Of a stretch of 33,934 nucleotides of DNA, positions 20,485 through 31,446 are shown piece by piece. Source of the DNA: Lentinula raphanica (lineage: Eukaryota; Basidiomycota; Agaricomycetes; Agaricales; Omphalotaceae). Position 1 is the first letter of the stretch. Each line of letters opens with the position of its first letter. The stretch lies in the NCBI GenBank assembly GCA_027919835.1, contig JANVFP010000065.1, positions 1-33,934 on the forward strand. The letters are read 5' to 3'. A program made the position numbers and the translations under genes. Under the pieces are notes generated by a model. It did no database searches. It saw only the letters and a program-made list of their open reading frames with translations, and was not told the DNA's origin.

Positions 20485-22370
20485 ATGCAAGATGCAAACA
20501 TTCCGGATTTCAACTCCGTACCTATACTGCTGGACGAGTTTCGAAGGCACAACCACCACTTCCAATCTGCTCTCACTCAAATATCTCAAGATGACACGAC
20601 AGATGCTCATCATCTAACATTACTTGGTGAGGACCTCGAAGAGTTTGCAAACCTCGTTTCTCAGGTGAGTAAACACAAACCTCGGCGGAGAAATTGGCTC
20701 AAATGGAATGAAACAGCACTCAGCCATATTCCCCGATCGTGCAGAATGGGAAATGCTCCGAACAAATGTACAAAGCATGATTCTTGACCTCCGGACAATA
20801 TACAATCATCGAGTGGAACAGAGTCACCACGGCCGTCCAACGGTTATATCTTGGGAGCGGACTGGCTCTGCCGGACGTCCTAGGGCAATCATAGACCCTA
20901 CTTTCCTGCGATGGGCTTACGGACGTCGTACGACTAGCGGTATCGCAGATTTCTTAGGTTTGAGCCGTAGGACGGTCAGGAGGGCTCTCCTGAACCAAAA
21001 TATCGTATCACCAGGACGTACGCCATTCACAGAAGACACGGATGTCGACAGCATGGCTGAGGACCATATGCTCGAAACACACCAGCCTGTTCCGGAGAGT
21101 TTATCTCAGGACGCCGCAAGTTTAATTCAGTCTTCATCATCGTCGAACTACCTTTCTAATATATCCAATGACGATCTCGATAATATGGTTCGACTACTAC
21201 GTTCCCAATATCCTAGGGCTGGAATTCGGATGCTGGATGGCATGTTTCGAAGACTTGGACAGGTCGTGCAGTATGAACGAATTCAACAATCCTTGACACG
21301 CATTGATCCCGTTCAACGCGTCTTTGATCGCATTCGGATTCGTCGTCGTCATTATAGTGTCCCCGGTCCTAATTCGCTCTGGCACCACGATGGTCACCAC
21401 CGTAAGAATTGACATACATACCTCTATATTGCACTGATATAGCTTAAAACCAGGACTCATACGATGGGGTATCGTTATACACGGCTTTATTGATGGCTAT
21501 TCTCGCCTGATCACAGCCCTCCGGGCACACAACAACAACCGTTCGTCAACCGTTCTCTCCCTGTTTATGTCCGCTACTGCACAATATGGGGTACCTTCAC
21601 GACTGCGGGGAGATCATGGCGTAGAGAATATATGGGTTGCTGCTTTCATGGAACATGCACGAGGTTTGGGGCGAGGTTCATATATTTGGGGAAGGTACGA
21701 AGCGGGTTTCTTAATGAAGTCCATCCTGAATATTCTGTACAGATCCGTTCATAACGTTCGCATCGAGAGACTATGGGTAGATGTTTCCAATCAAATTTCT
21801 CAGCATTGGAACGACTACTTTTCTGAGCTGGAGCTACACTACAATCTGGACATCAATAATATCAACCACATCTGGCTCCTGCAGCATTTGTTCATGAACA
21901 TGATCAACGATCGCTTAGCATTCTGGGCCGAAGCTTGGAACAACCACCGAATCACTCAGCGGGATGGGCCAAACCGTAGTCCAGAAGACATGTGGGGCTT
22001 TGATATGCTCGTTCGCGGATTACGAGGCAATGATCCGAACGAGTTTGCCATGTCAGATGAAGAGTTGGAGATTTTTGGCATTGATTGGGAAGGCTTGCAA
22101 GACGACATCTTGTTGCGATCGTTACGACGCAACTATGCTCACGAGGAGGATGCAAGCACCTGGCTTGGACAACACGGACCGCCTCCAACTCTCAATGAAG
22201 TACAAGTTGACCCACCCGCTGGTTTGATGACTGCCGAGGACGTACAAGCTTTAGGCGCACTACTCCAATCACTTCCTGAAATTCAGGATGAGACTGAATT
22301 CGAACTGGTCATACGATTGTGGTCTACTGCCCTTGCATATGCTCGAGCTCGTTACCCTCCTGCCTTCTAG
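20485..22370 (+). CDS. DDE integrase-core domain protein (577 aa)
   Basis: The four exons are 20,485-20,664, 20,717-21,401, 21,454-21,694 and 21,743-22,370, with introns of 52, 52 and 48 nt, and all phases agree. Residues about 100-150 include a helix-turn-helix-like region ([19 protein letters not shown]). The core follows: [13 protein letters not shown] holds D285, [13 protein letters not shown] is typical, RGDHGVEN holds D342, and [14 protein letters not shown] holds E377. This gives a D-x56-D-x34-E triad like retroviral and DDE integrases. The C-terminus keeps the family's [14 protein letters not shown] and [10 protein letters not shown] motifs. The family (integrase core domain proteins) is present in many copies in Agaricomycetes and is related to transposon and retrovirus integrases. 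Catalytic residues are intact, so activity is possible. An ATG at 20,380 would add 35 mostly hydrophobic residues; I prefer 20,485. Confidence 0.85.
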
Positions 22371-22449
22371 GTCTCCGTCAGTTCTGCATACGATCATATA
22401 ATATGTTGTTTCAATCAGAAATATACTTATCTACGCTTAGTGAACTATC

Positions 22450-23060
22450 AGAAACAGAAGCGGTCTAAACAGACATAGTCTATTTCAAGGAGCGCCATGA
22501 GCATGTTCGCAATGACTATTATCCAAGAATGGCCAGTTACGTATTCTTCTGAAAACCACATGTAGTACTTGCCTTCGGTTTCGATCATAGGCTGTTTGAA
22601 CTGGGAGTAGTGATCTCGACCAGTAAGTCATATGAAGGCTTTCAGAAAGTGTGCTGGTTTTGAATAACTTCGCAACAGGGTATGGATTTGGAAGAGCAAG
22701 GGCAGCAGTGTGCGGGTTGTTAGAAGATAAGTCTTGGTAATTGTCAATGACGTGCTTGGTACTTACCCACTGAACACTTGCAGATGTTCAACGTTGGAAG
22801 TGCTCGAATCAGGGTCGTTGCCCGAGGTGTCTAGAAGCGTGAGTTTGGAAAGTTGCTCTACACAGACTGATTCGGAACGAGCTTTTCAGTGGTTCTCTCT
22901 CTGTAAAGAGCAATGCTAAATATCGATGCATAGGAACGTAATAAAGAACTGTCACGGCTCGAGTCTCTGCGAAAATTCCATTGACGATGTCGACGGCAAG
23001 ATGGACAATTAATGGGAACATAATCGCTATCCCATAGATCATGACTACCATCGACCAATA
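22450..23060 (-). pseudogene. Possible remnant of a membrane-protein gene
   Basis: On the minus strand, 23,051-22,920 reads MVVMIYGIAIMFPLIVHLAV followed by DIVNGIFAETRAVTVLYYVP. Separate pieces at about 22,640-22,750 (NPHTAALALPNPYPVAKLF, then SLHMTYWSRSLLP) and about 22,465-22,590 (FSEEYVTGHSWIIVIANMLM, then LLEIDYVCLDRF) have hydrophobic helices. They might be exons of one membrane protein, but I could not join them in phase and do not recognise the family. Confidence 0.3.
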
Positions 23061-23139
23061 TCTCTTACTTGATCTGAAAATTCGAAGGTACGCGGCTGAA
23101 GGCGTCCAGGGTGTATTCCAGCCCTGGATAATGAGTAAA

Positions 23140-25675
23140 ATTGGAAGACCTCATGAAGGTCAGCCTTGTCCTTCTCTACAATGCGGCAGGGCTGATCTCT
23201 AGGTTCCTTTGGCGAAATAGGAAGAACTTGGTTCCGCGATTAGCCTTGTGCTGGGTTTGACTGTAAGTAGTATTGAATACTATGGGGCCCTTTGCAATGC
23301 TTGCGGTTCTCACTTGGCTTTTGCTCACTTAGGGATCCAGCGATATTGCTACCTACTACAGCTCCAAGGCTAAGTTAACACCGTCCAAGTATTTACTTAC
23401 CTTTTTGCGAAACTGAGCACGTTAGTGATACCATCCCAACAATTGTCTGTTTCGTTCCGCCTCTCAACAACGCCAGCGAATGGGTGTCGCGCTTAGATTA
23501 CGTATCAACCTCCATCGTCGCGTTGTTGGTCGCACTTGACGTTCTCAGCACTGATATCCTTGATAGCCATGTGCTGTACGCGTGAGTAAATGTCTCTTAT
23601 CTTTGTGCTCTTCTTAGCTCACCGACAATTCCTCTAGTATCTATATACTAACTCATGGTCTAAGTTTTTGTGAATATACCGTCGATTTTTCTGTCAAGTT
23701 TCTGAGTACAAATTTTACTGCAATAAATCTATCCCCTGTGCGCCGTCTAGTCAAACGTATGTCGGTCATGGTCCTTTCATCCCAATCACCTCTCTGATCC
23801 CTTCTTTCTTGCTAGGACTTACGAAACGCATAGATTTTAGTGAGTCCTTCTGTATTTTCTGCAACCTTAAGCTGATATTATCCCAGGTATAGATGTCTTC
23901 TATCCCCGGTAGTCACACTCTCGGATCTTGCTATACTCAAAGCTCTAATGTGCATCTTTAGGCTAGCTATCTCGTACCTATCACCACACGTTAGTCGAAG
24001 AATCTGGCAAGAATCCATCACAACCTTGATCCTCACAAGTTCAGAATGCAAGATCCCTCCGGAAAAGACCACGACTTTTGTTCAGGCACTTAATTCTTAG
24101 TTCTCACCGTATTTGTTAGATTTTGCTGGTTCACCCGGCGAGAGAATGTGGAGATCTTGAAAGTAGTAGGGCGATAATCCATATCGAGTGTCGATCCATT
24201 TACTGATCAACCTAACTCAGATCCTTTGTGAAATATGTTCATTGGAATACCGCAAAGCGGTCTCTCTGGTCTTAGGTCCTGAGTCAGAATGATACGAACG
24301 CGTTGAAGCGAATATTATAATTCAGAATCATTTTATCGGGCCTGATTTTACTGGAAGAGCCCTTCTGATACGGCAGTCCCTGGCTAGTTAGGCTCTTTAG
24401 GAAATGCGTGGGTCATTCCGTTTCCACCAACTGTGGTAAGATTCATGATGAATACCCAATACTATGTGGTTAGTCACGTATCTCAATTACAGGTCGTGCG
24501 TTTTGACATCGGGAAACTCGTGGTCCTTTCAGACTCTCCGAGAGTTAGAGAAATACGTCGCTCAGAATTCCTCTCGCAGAATACTGCGGGAACGTGAAAT
24601 TCTGATGGCCTTGAAAGCTCTCGAGTGTCAGACGTTTCGATGGCCTTCTACACATATTCTAGTGAGTGACACTCATTGTCCTAAGATCTTTGGCTGAAAT
24701 ATCGATATTCATAGCCTGTTGGGGCTCAGTCCTTCTGTTGCTATTTCAGACAGGAATACAACGCCACCACGCCTGTGCACTATGAGACTTGCCTCAAGAT
24801 CCAACACAAAGTATCTAATATGGGACAATGTTCAACTGCGAAGTGGATTCAAAGTACAAGTATACTAGGACAAGAAGGTTGTCCAAGATGGCGATTTGAT
24901 CGGCTTGACTGAAGACTTTGAGCTAACTCCACCCCTCGCTAAATTTCTTGCCATGAACCAGGATCTGATTTTTCAAGATCAGGAAAGCTCGAAGCATGAT
25001 TTCTGCTCATCAACAGCATCATTTGCAGGAATCTCGGCGTAGAGCTGAAGTCCAAGCGATCATCCCCATTCTGCAGCATCCACAATATCACGACAAATGA
25101 ATGACTAATACCCAGAATCTGTACCACCAAGTAGCTGTCTCCGTCGTAGGTACAGTATATAACCGTCGATTGCATCACCCCCGACCTATCTTGGAATCGT
25201 TTCTAATACAGCGTGGCTTGATTCCCACACCCTCGCAACGCAATGATTCCTGAATAAACTGTACCTGCGTCTGAACCAAACAGCATTCCGTGGTTCGAGA
25301 AAAGTGAGTGGTCATCGACCTACGTTTTTCGTTGAATTCATTCAAATTTCATCTCGATTATTCTCTTCCACCTGGGAGATGACTCGGACAAATCAGAGCA
25401 TGATATGGAAGGCTTATGTTCCATGCTGGCAACAGGTGGCGGTACAGATCATGACGATACTTCTATCATCGTACGCCCGGAGTACAAATGGGAAGGTGTG
25501 CTGACACGATTCAGCATCATCGTTGGCGGAGGAAGAAGGTTTTGTCCAAGCTAGGAGAGGTGGTTCGGGATAACCCCACTGTGGAGTTGGTGCCGTTTCT
25601 CCTGGGGTTGCGATCGATGTGCAATTAGAGAATGGACGATATATCCTGTTACACGATGTAAATCTGAACTCATGA
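23140..25675 (+). pseudogene. Decayed multi-exon gene of an agaricomycete hypothetical family
   Basis: Pieces in order: LLYNAAGLISRFLWR; IPTIVCFVPPLNNASEW; LDYVSTSIVALLVALDV; IYILTHGLSF; RLTKRIDFSIDVFYPR; SPHVSRRIWQESITTLILT; FAGSPGERM; FIGPD; GNAWVIPFPPT; ILMALKALECQTFRWPSTHI; NATTPVHYETCLKIQHK; NVQLRSGFKVQVY; GLTEDFELTPPLAKFLAMNQ; RPILESFLIQRGLIPTP; FLNKLYLRLNQTAFRG; TGGGTDHDDTSIIVRPEYKW; WFGITPLW; DVQLENGRYILLHDVN. Three introns are still spliceable in phase (23,582-23,637; 23,757-23,815; one starting after 23,838). There are stops (24,866-24,868) and frameshifts (one base missing near 24,149). From memory this matches a long hypothetical family with N-terminal membrane segments; I know no function for it. 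Confidence 0.65.
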
Positions 25676-25689
25676 CAGGCATGGACAAG

Positions 25690-26350
25690 TCACAACCCCC
25701 GTACTACTTCTGCTACAAATGACCGTGACGTATGTTCTTGATCACGTTGGTTCGTTGAATTCTTGGCATGTAATTACATAATCACACGTAGGATCTTTAC
25801 AAAATACTCCAATCGTCAATGGCCCCTGTGCCTGTTTAGCTGACGACTCCGGTATGTGCAAGTTCTTCTGCACTGTTCTTGTTTTTGGATTGATGTGTCA
25901 TACAGAGATTTGCCCTGACAATTTCATAAGATACAGCGTTCCGAGTCCCAGCGTCGCTCGTCGTCACATTGCCGGTTGGAGTATCCAAAGGGATGCCAAT
26001 GCAAGGTTCGAAGCTTAATGATTGCTGATTCAAACAGGTTTAGTAGTCGAAACAGGAATGGATGGTTACTTTATGGCGTGATGACGAATGTATGATCACT
26101 TGATGGATTAACGATACTCGCTATGGCAAACTACGTTGGAGAGCCAAGGTGGAAAATTGTGTCATTCGACCTCACTCACCATTCTTGTGAGTACCTTCCC
26201 ACTTTCAAGCGGCAACTATTTTAGCTAGGCAACCAATCTTGGGGGAGTATTTGCCAGAGAAGCCGAGTTTTGCTACGGAACAGACACAATCGAGCAAGCA
26301 TTGCTATGGAAACACGCAAACCGCTGATGCCTGTTCTGTTTCCACCGCCG
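25690..26350. other. Gene-free stretch
   Basis: No recognisable coding region. A short plus-strand open frame from 26,239 runs into the duplicated block that follows. Confidence 0.35.
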
Positions 26351-26363
26351 TCTTCAGTGGATT

Positions 26364-26785
26364 GAGCGAAGACGACGAGGTCATATCGAAGAACTTGAAG
26401 AGAAATGGAATCTCGTCAACGCGTGTAGGTTCCGGAAGTATCAACTCCTTGAAAAACAAATACGCTTTCCCTAAATCGTCCAGCCAACAGAATGAAGCCA
26501 GTGTCAGCGTTATCAAAGAACGAAGTCGATACAGCGGTTTCACGGTTGTAGAGTAGAATCGAGCCGCTGAATGAGCGAAGATGATGAGTTAACTTCGAAG
26601 AAGAGCAGAGGGTCCGGCAACCAACAGCAAACCACTCTCCAACTGTTTCAAAAACACAAAACACCTTCCCTGAATCGTCCAGTCAGCAGAATCAAGACAG
26701 TGCCAGGCGTTATAGAAAAGCGAAGCTTAGCGGCTTTACGTGTCTTCTTTGGTTGACGAACGTCCTCTGCAGAGTAGAATCGAGG
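26364..26785 (+). repeat. Two-and-a-bit copies of a roughly 200-220-bp tandem repeat
   Basis: GAGCGAAGACGACGAG at 26,364 recurs as GAGCGAAGATGATGAG at 26,573. ATCGTCCAGCCAACAGAAT near 26,475 recurs as ATCGTCCAGTCAGCAGAAT near 26,673. GTAGAGTAGAATCGAG near 26,548 recurs as GCAGAGTAGAATCGAG near 26,769. The spacing drifts from about 198 to 221 bp because of indels. Open frames through both copies (SEDDEVISKN and SEDDELTSKK) are related in sequence, so the unit may once have been coding. No family is recognised. Confidence 0.7.
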
Positions 26786-26789
26786 TACT

Positions 26790-27515
26790 TTGGAAGTGGG
26801 GACGACAATGATCACCGTTCTTGTCACCGCCGATGGATTTTTTACGGTTTTTGGTATGGGCTCGACAGCAGGCTTTTCGGACTCTTGGGGACTTTACACA
26901 GCCCGCGTTCAGCAGACACCTGGGATCGAAAGAAAAGTTCAACGCCCCAAGATGTTACTACACAAGCGTGTGCTCGACTAGTTGGATGTTTAGCAAGAGA
27001 ATTCGGGCTGTGAGCGTCTTCACGATGATGCGTCGAGATTTTATATACCTTACCTCCGTACTTCTGACGACTGCCTCGAGCGTGTAGAACATTATCCACG
27101 GAACGGATCTGGATGCGGATCCCTTGCATGGATATGAACGGATTTCTAAAGTTGAGTCTTGAATCTAGTTGGTCCCTCGAGGGTGGGCGCGATGGAGCTG
27201 TAGCCGATGAGGGTCTGGGAACAGGAGGATGTCGAGCTCAAGAAAACCATTGGGTGTTGTTGGCCAACCTCAAGTCCTTCGCCAGTCGGTGTCGATATGA
27301 TGTGCAAAGAGAAGCAACAGCTGATAATGGTGAAGAGCTCAAGACTCTGCAGTAAACGAAGACAAACGATTACAATATCTGATGCCATCGACAGCATCCG
27401 CTCTTACTTCCACACCATCATTTCACCCCAGTAGGCTCTTCATCAACGCAAATCCTCACAACTGCGACGCTAATTCCATTAAACTCGATATTCTCTTACT
27501 CTTCCAGCTTCACTG
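26790..27515. other. No confident gene; possible coiled-coil scrap
   Basis: Between about 27,200 and 27,400 the plus strand has fragments in different frames (EDVELKKTIG, LLANLKSFASRC, EELKTLQ) that look like a broken helical region upstream of the GIY-YIG gene. This is too weak to call. Confidence 0.25.
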
Positions 27516-28016
27516 ATGGCCAAACGACGTACCCAAAAGTTACACGCCCTATACGCGTTCCGGAAATCACGATCGACGTCTCCTGCAGATGGGCCTGGAT
27601 ATTTATATGCATTTCTCGACAACGGCCTGTACTGGAAGGTCGGAACAACCAATAACATCACTCGACGAAGAAGGGAGTGGGATAGGGATTGTCCATGTGC
27701 AAGTCGAAGATGGCTGGTTCTCGTCCCGGTTAGGAGGAGACGGAGGGCAGGTACGTCCTCGATTGATGAACCTTTAGTGCTAGTCGTTCACTTTTGCTTG
27801 AGAAACGCTAGCGCACCTTTTACTCGAAATCGAATGCTACGACCGGCCCGAATCTTCTGTCCTCGATGTACGTCCCTCGATCTCTTTGAATCAGGCTCGT
27901 AAATACTCTTTTCAGGCCGCAAAATTCATCGCGAGGTATTCTTGTTTAGGGGGCATTGGTCGATTGTGCAGGCAACGATTATACGTCCGGTGCTAGCTCT
28001 GGCTAGACGGTCGTGA
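27516..28016 (+). pseudogene. T5orf172/GIY-YIG domain gene with one frameshift
   Basis: Exons are 27,516-27,750, 27,812-27,867 and 27,916-28,016, with introns of 61 and 48 nt (both GTACGT donors). The first exon contains GYLYAFLDNGLYWKVGTTNN followed by ITRRRREWDRDCPC, the GIY-YIG-type core as seen in T5orf172 (Mug113-like) proteins. The second has HLLLEIECYDRP and, in the next frame, IFCPRC. The third has HREVFLFRGHWSIVQATII and ends VLALARRS. The match to the family is continuous except for one missing base in a C-run at about 27,847-27,849 (GGCCCGAATC). With that base present the splice phase into the last exon would be correct. The gene is either a very young pseudogene or carries a sequence error. 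GIY-YIG domains cut DNA; the role of the fungal T5orf172 proteins is not known to me. Confidence 0.75.
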
Positions 28017-28650
28017 GGTAAGTCTTTCTCTGTTTTCGAAGAATTCTCAGCTGATTTCCGATTAGTGATAGGAAATGGATACTACTACAAGATGTATTGA
28101 TCAATAACCATACTAGTTTATACACCTTCGATAACAATTGTCAACTATCGCGAACAACCATCGCGAAGAAGTACTATACACAAGGCAAAACCCTTAAGAT
28201 AAGTGCTGCCGCACTCCGTTTGTGTCCTTCTCTGAACATATCGATAGCTCTACTATCGCAAGCCAAGGACAAGACCCCAGGCAACAAAAAACCTTCATCG
28301 GTAAGCACATTCCGCACGCTCCTTTTCTCTCCTTTTCTCACATTTCGAACGAGCGATGGTCACAACGAATCGAACGCCAATGTTTCTCAAGATGCCCTCT
28401 CCCCCAATAGTCATAGTACCGTACACCCTGTACAAAATTCCGTAGAAAATTTTCATTATCGCTGTGCGCGAGAGCATGAAGTTGAAGTCAGCCTTATCAT
28501 CTCGATTCAACGGAGTCAACGGTATTGGACAAGCGATCGGTTGGTTGCTCCGAGCAAATGACAGCAGCCGACAGCTAGTCAATTCAACGGTATCAATGGG
28601 TCAATTCACTAAAATCAGTATTCAAAGCGAGGAAAGTATGTATGTATTCA
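28017..28650. other. Gene-free stretch
   Basis: A 154-codon plus-strand open frame (28,097-28,561) and a minus-strand one across the same bases have no family resemblance or recognisable domain. Confidence 0.3.
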
Positions 28651-29216
28651 TCGTGAGTGCATATGTATTCGAATGAAGTGTGACGGTGAGTATGAATGAA
28701 TCCAGCATGAGTCCAAGAGTGTTCACCGTGAGTCCACGTGCATTCGAATGAAGTGTAAATCTATCCACGGTGAGCATGAATGAATCCAGCATGAGTTCAA
28801 GAGTGTTCACTGTGAGTCCACGTGCATTCAACGTGAATCCAAGCATAAGCAGCGCGACTCTATGTTCCCCAGCGCGCGAGTCTATTTCTGTCTCAATGAG
28901 TTCCAAGTCGTGTGCTTGATTGCGAGAATAGAGCAGCACACGAAGATGAATTGGAGTCCAAGAATGTTTACCGTGAGTCCAGTGCATTCGAATGAAGTGT
29001 AAATCTATCCACGGTGAGCACGAATGAATCCAGCATGAGTTCAAGAGTGTTCACCGTGTGTCCACGTGCATTCAACGTGAATCCAAGCCTAGCCAGCGTG
29101 AGTCTATGTTCGCCCAGCGTGAGTCTATGTTCCCCCAGGCGTGAGTCTATCTCTGTCTCAACGAGTTCTCAGTCGTGTGCTCGATTGTGAGAATAGAGCA
29201 GTACCACGAAGAGTCA
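28651..29216. repeat. Minisatellite with a 244-bp higher-order period
   Basis: The block is built from short related words such as GTGAGTCCACGTGCATTC, GTGAGTCTATGTTC and CGTGAATCCA. ATTCGAATGAAGTG occurs at 28,667, 28,742 and 28,986. AAATCTATCCACGGTGAGCA occurs at 28,757 and 29,001, a 244-bp period. Near the right end (29,093-29,155) a roughly 21-bp unit, CCAGCGTGAGTCTATGTTC, occurs about three times in a row. A minus-strand 140-codon open frame across the block encodes repeated NARGLTVNTLGLMLDSF-like text, which I regard as a by-product of the repeat. Confidence 0.85.
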
Positions 29217-29312
29217 TGATGAAATCAATTGATCTCAGATAGCATGGAGCATCAGTCGAAAGTCCCACTCATACGAAGCAGTCGAAGTAAGATGTTCAAC
29301 TGGCATTTCAGA

Positions 29313-29383
29313 TCAAAGTCAATAGTACAAGTTCGGGATACGAGTCAAAGTCAACAGTACAAGTTCGGGATACGAGTCAAAGT
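29313..29383 (+). repeat. 32-bp tandem repeat
   Basis: TCAAAGTCAATAGTACAAG... at 29,313-29,344 is followed directly by a copy at 29,345-29,376 with one visible change (AATAGT to AACAGT). The start of a third copy, TCAAAGT, follows. Confidence 0.9.
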
Positions 29384-31446
29384 ATATTATTGGCCGAAAA
29401 ATGGCTTCATAGTTTTGCAGCTCGTGACTTCAGCTTGTTACCCCACTGTGCAGTTTGAATCTATCCCAGGTAGCGCTGAGCTACAATATTTCCAGTGTCA
29501 AAGAGATGATAGATAGAATTGCACTTGAAAGGGAAAGTCTGATCAATAAGCGCGCATGATTGAGATCTAATATTAATTTAAGCGCCGGACTTGAACTATC
29601 TTTCCAACTCGACGAACATCATCAAATAAATTCGATTGGTTGCGACGTTAGTGGTCAATCCACACTCCATGCCATATGGTATGGACATTGGAAACCTTCG
29701 ACGACATGACTATGCTGATTCATTCACCATATGACGTCCGGAGTCGGATCGTCGAACATTAGTTGTCAGGCACTACTATGACCTCCAAAAATCGGTGCAT
29801 GCCACAGAAATTTCCGCGAAAGAATACAAGAGGATTTGCTCACTCTAGCGGGATCTTGTATAACCGGTCACGACTTACTACCTCCAACATTCTCTTGCCC
29901 CACGGTTTCCCGACATAGAACTCAATCTCCGTAAGGGCATAGTTGAGGCTCATATTTCATGGGGAGCTTGCTCAAGAACCTGCGTCCGAAGCCTGTTATT
30001 CAGCCTTTGCGGTTAATAACGGGGAGCTTCCCAAAAATACTACAGACTCCATGTCCATGATCGGGTTAACAGTACTCTGGACCAGAAGGTAGCGGTGAAT
30101 ACTCACAATCATCAAAGTGTTGACAGAATCATTGTGCTCCTACACCAGTCTTGAACACGAACAAGAACAAGGTTTTATCACAGGCTCCCTAACTATGAAC
30201 ATGCAAACGAAATCACTGGGAATTTCTTCCGCTCTATAACAGCTTTGTCGAATTTTTTCCTTCCTCGATAGACAAATAATTTTTTGTTCCTCAGTTTCTC
30301 GTCATGGAAGGAAAGTTACCACTTATTCGAACATCGGTCTCCATGCGAATGGTGATTTTCATCAGGCCTATCATGGTCAAAAAAATACGCGTAGAAGTTC
30401 TTCTGCTGCTGACAAGGTTATCGATTATAGTCACGCCCTCATCACGCCACCGTCTTATAAACCCAGTGTACACCTTTATGGCAGCCTGTAGCCAAAACTC
30501 CTTTGAAAATCTTTTCTCGGAACCAATACACTGATCTTCATTCTATTAAGATTCACACCGTTACCTACTAATGTCCACCAAGAAAAGCCAGAGCCATGAC
30601 TATACCGCCGGGTGTAATGCTACGGAGACCCTGGCACGAATGACTCAGTATATACACTGTATTTGAAGAGGAAGGAAGGAAGGAATCAAGTGAGTCGTCC
30701 AGTACATATTTGAGTTTTGGCAGTGAATTTCCCCGGTAGGTTCCTTCTCTGCGGCTGTCGCGTCGAGATCATGATCATTTCTTCCTTCTTGATTCCTAAG
30801 GCTTGTTCCTACTAAGCTCTCGTTAATCGTCCCGCTCATCACGGCAGGGTCCTTCCTGCGATGTCAATGTTTTCGCGATATTTAGTAAGTAGCGTCGCCT
30901 GCCGTGTAGGGGGTATTCACTGATTGTCAGCCTTACTGGCGGTGAGCTAAGACGACATGCAAGTGCCGATTGGGTTACGCTAGTCCAAGCCGCAATTACC
31001 GTCAGAACGAACGACTGCTTGGAGATTGATTCGTACGGGAATTTCAAGTTGTAACCTAAGTGATACTCTAAGCTTCACTGGGTTAATCCAACTCCTTGCC
31101 GAGCTCAGGTCAACGTATTCAGTACTCTAGTCGTGAATCGAAGGACGTGAGTTCACAAAATTGAATTCCCCCAGTGAAGCCTGAGGCAATACCGTTGTTG
31201 TCAGTGTTGTCACGGTGTATCTTCTGTATCACGATGAGGGTTTGTAAGATGGAGCTGACTGAATCAAATATTACTACCTTGGTTGGAAACGACGAAGCCG
31301 CAAACTAATTCCCTCTAAACCGTTGACGTTGAACGTTCTGTCAAAGTTCTAACTTCTCCGAGTCACGACTAGCGCCGGACAGCGAGGCCCCTATTTGCGT
31401 AATCTGGTCCAACTTGCACATTTACCGTCATCGCCATTCTCTCAAC
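29384..31446. other. About 2 kb without a confident gene
   Basis: Fragments such as APRFPDIELNLRKGIVEAHI near 29,900 and a 76-codon open frame at 30,304-30,534 are not recognisable. The last few hundred bases are the promoter side of the gene at 31,447. A purine run (GAGGAAGGAAGGAAGG) lies near 30,666. Confidence 0.35.

Noticed and set aside
14500..22700. Terminal inverted repeats bounding the integrase/KOW island
   Set aside because: I compared the flanks by eye and found no convincing inverted repeat. A computed search over 11-26 kb is needed, so no element boundaries are claimed.
22809..23058. Overlapping minus-strand open frames as one intact membrane protein
   Set aside because: The hydrophobic pieces could not be joined with valid splice phases; listed only as a possible remnant.
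28622..29044. 140-codon minus-strand open frame encoding repeated NARGLTVNTL text
   Set aside because: It exists only because the minisatellite unit happens to lack stops in this frame; there is no promoter or family support.
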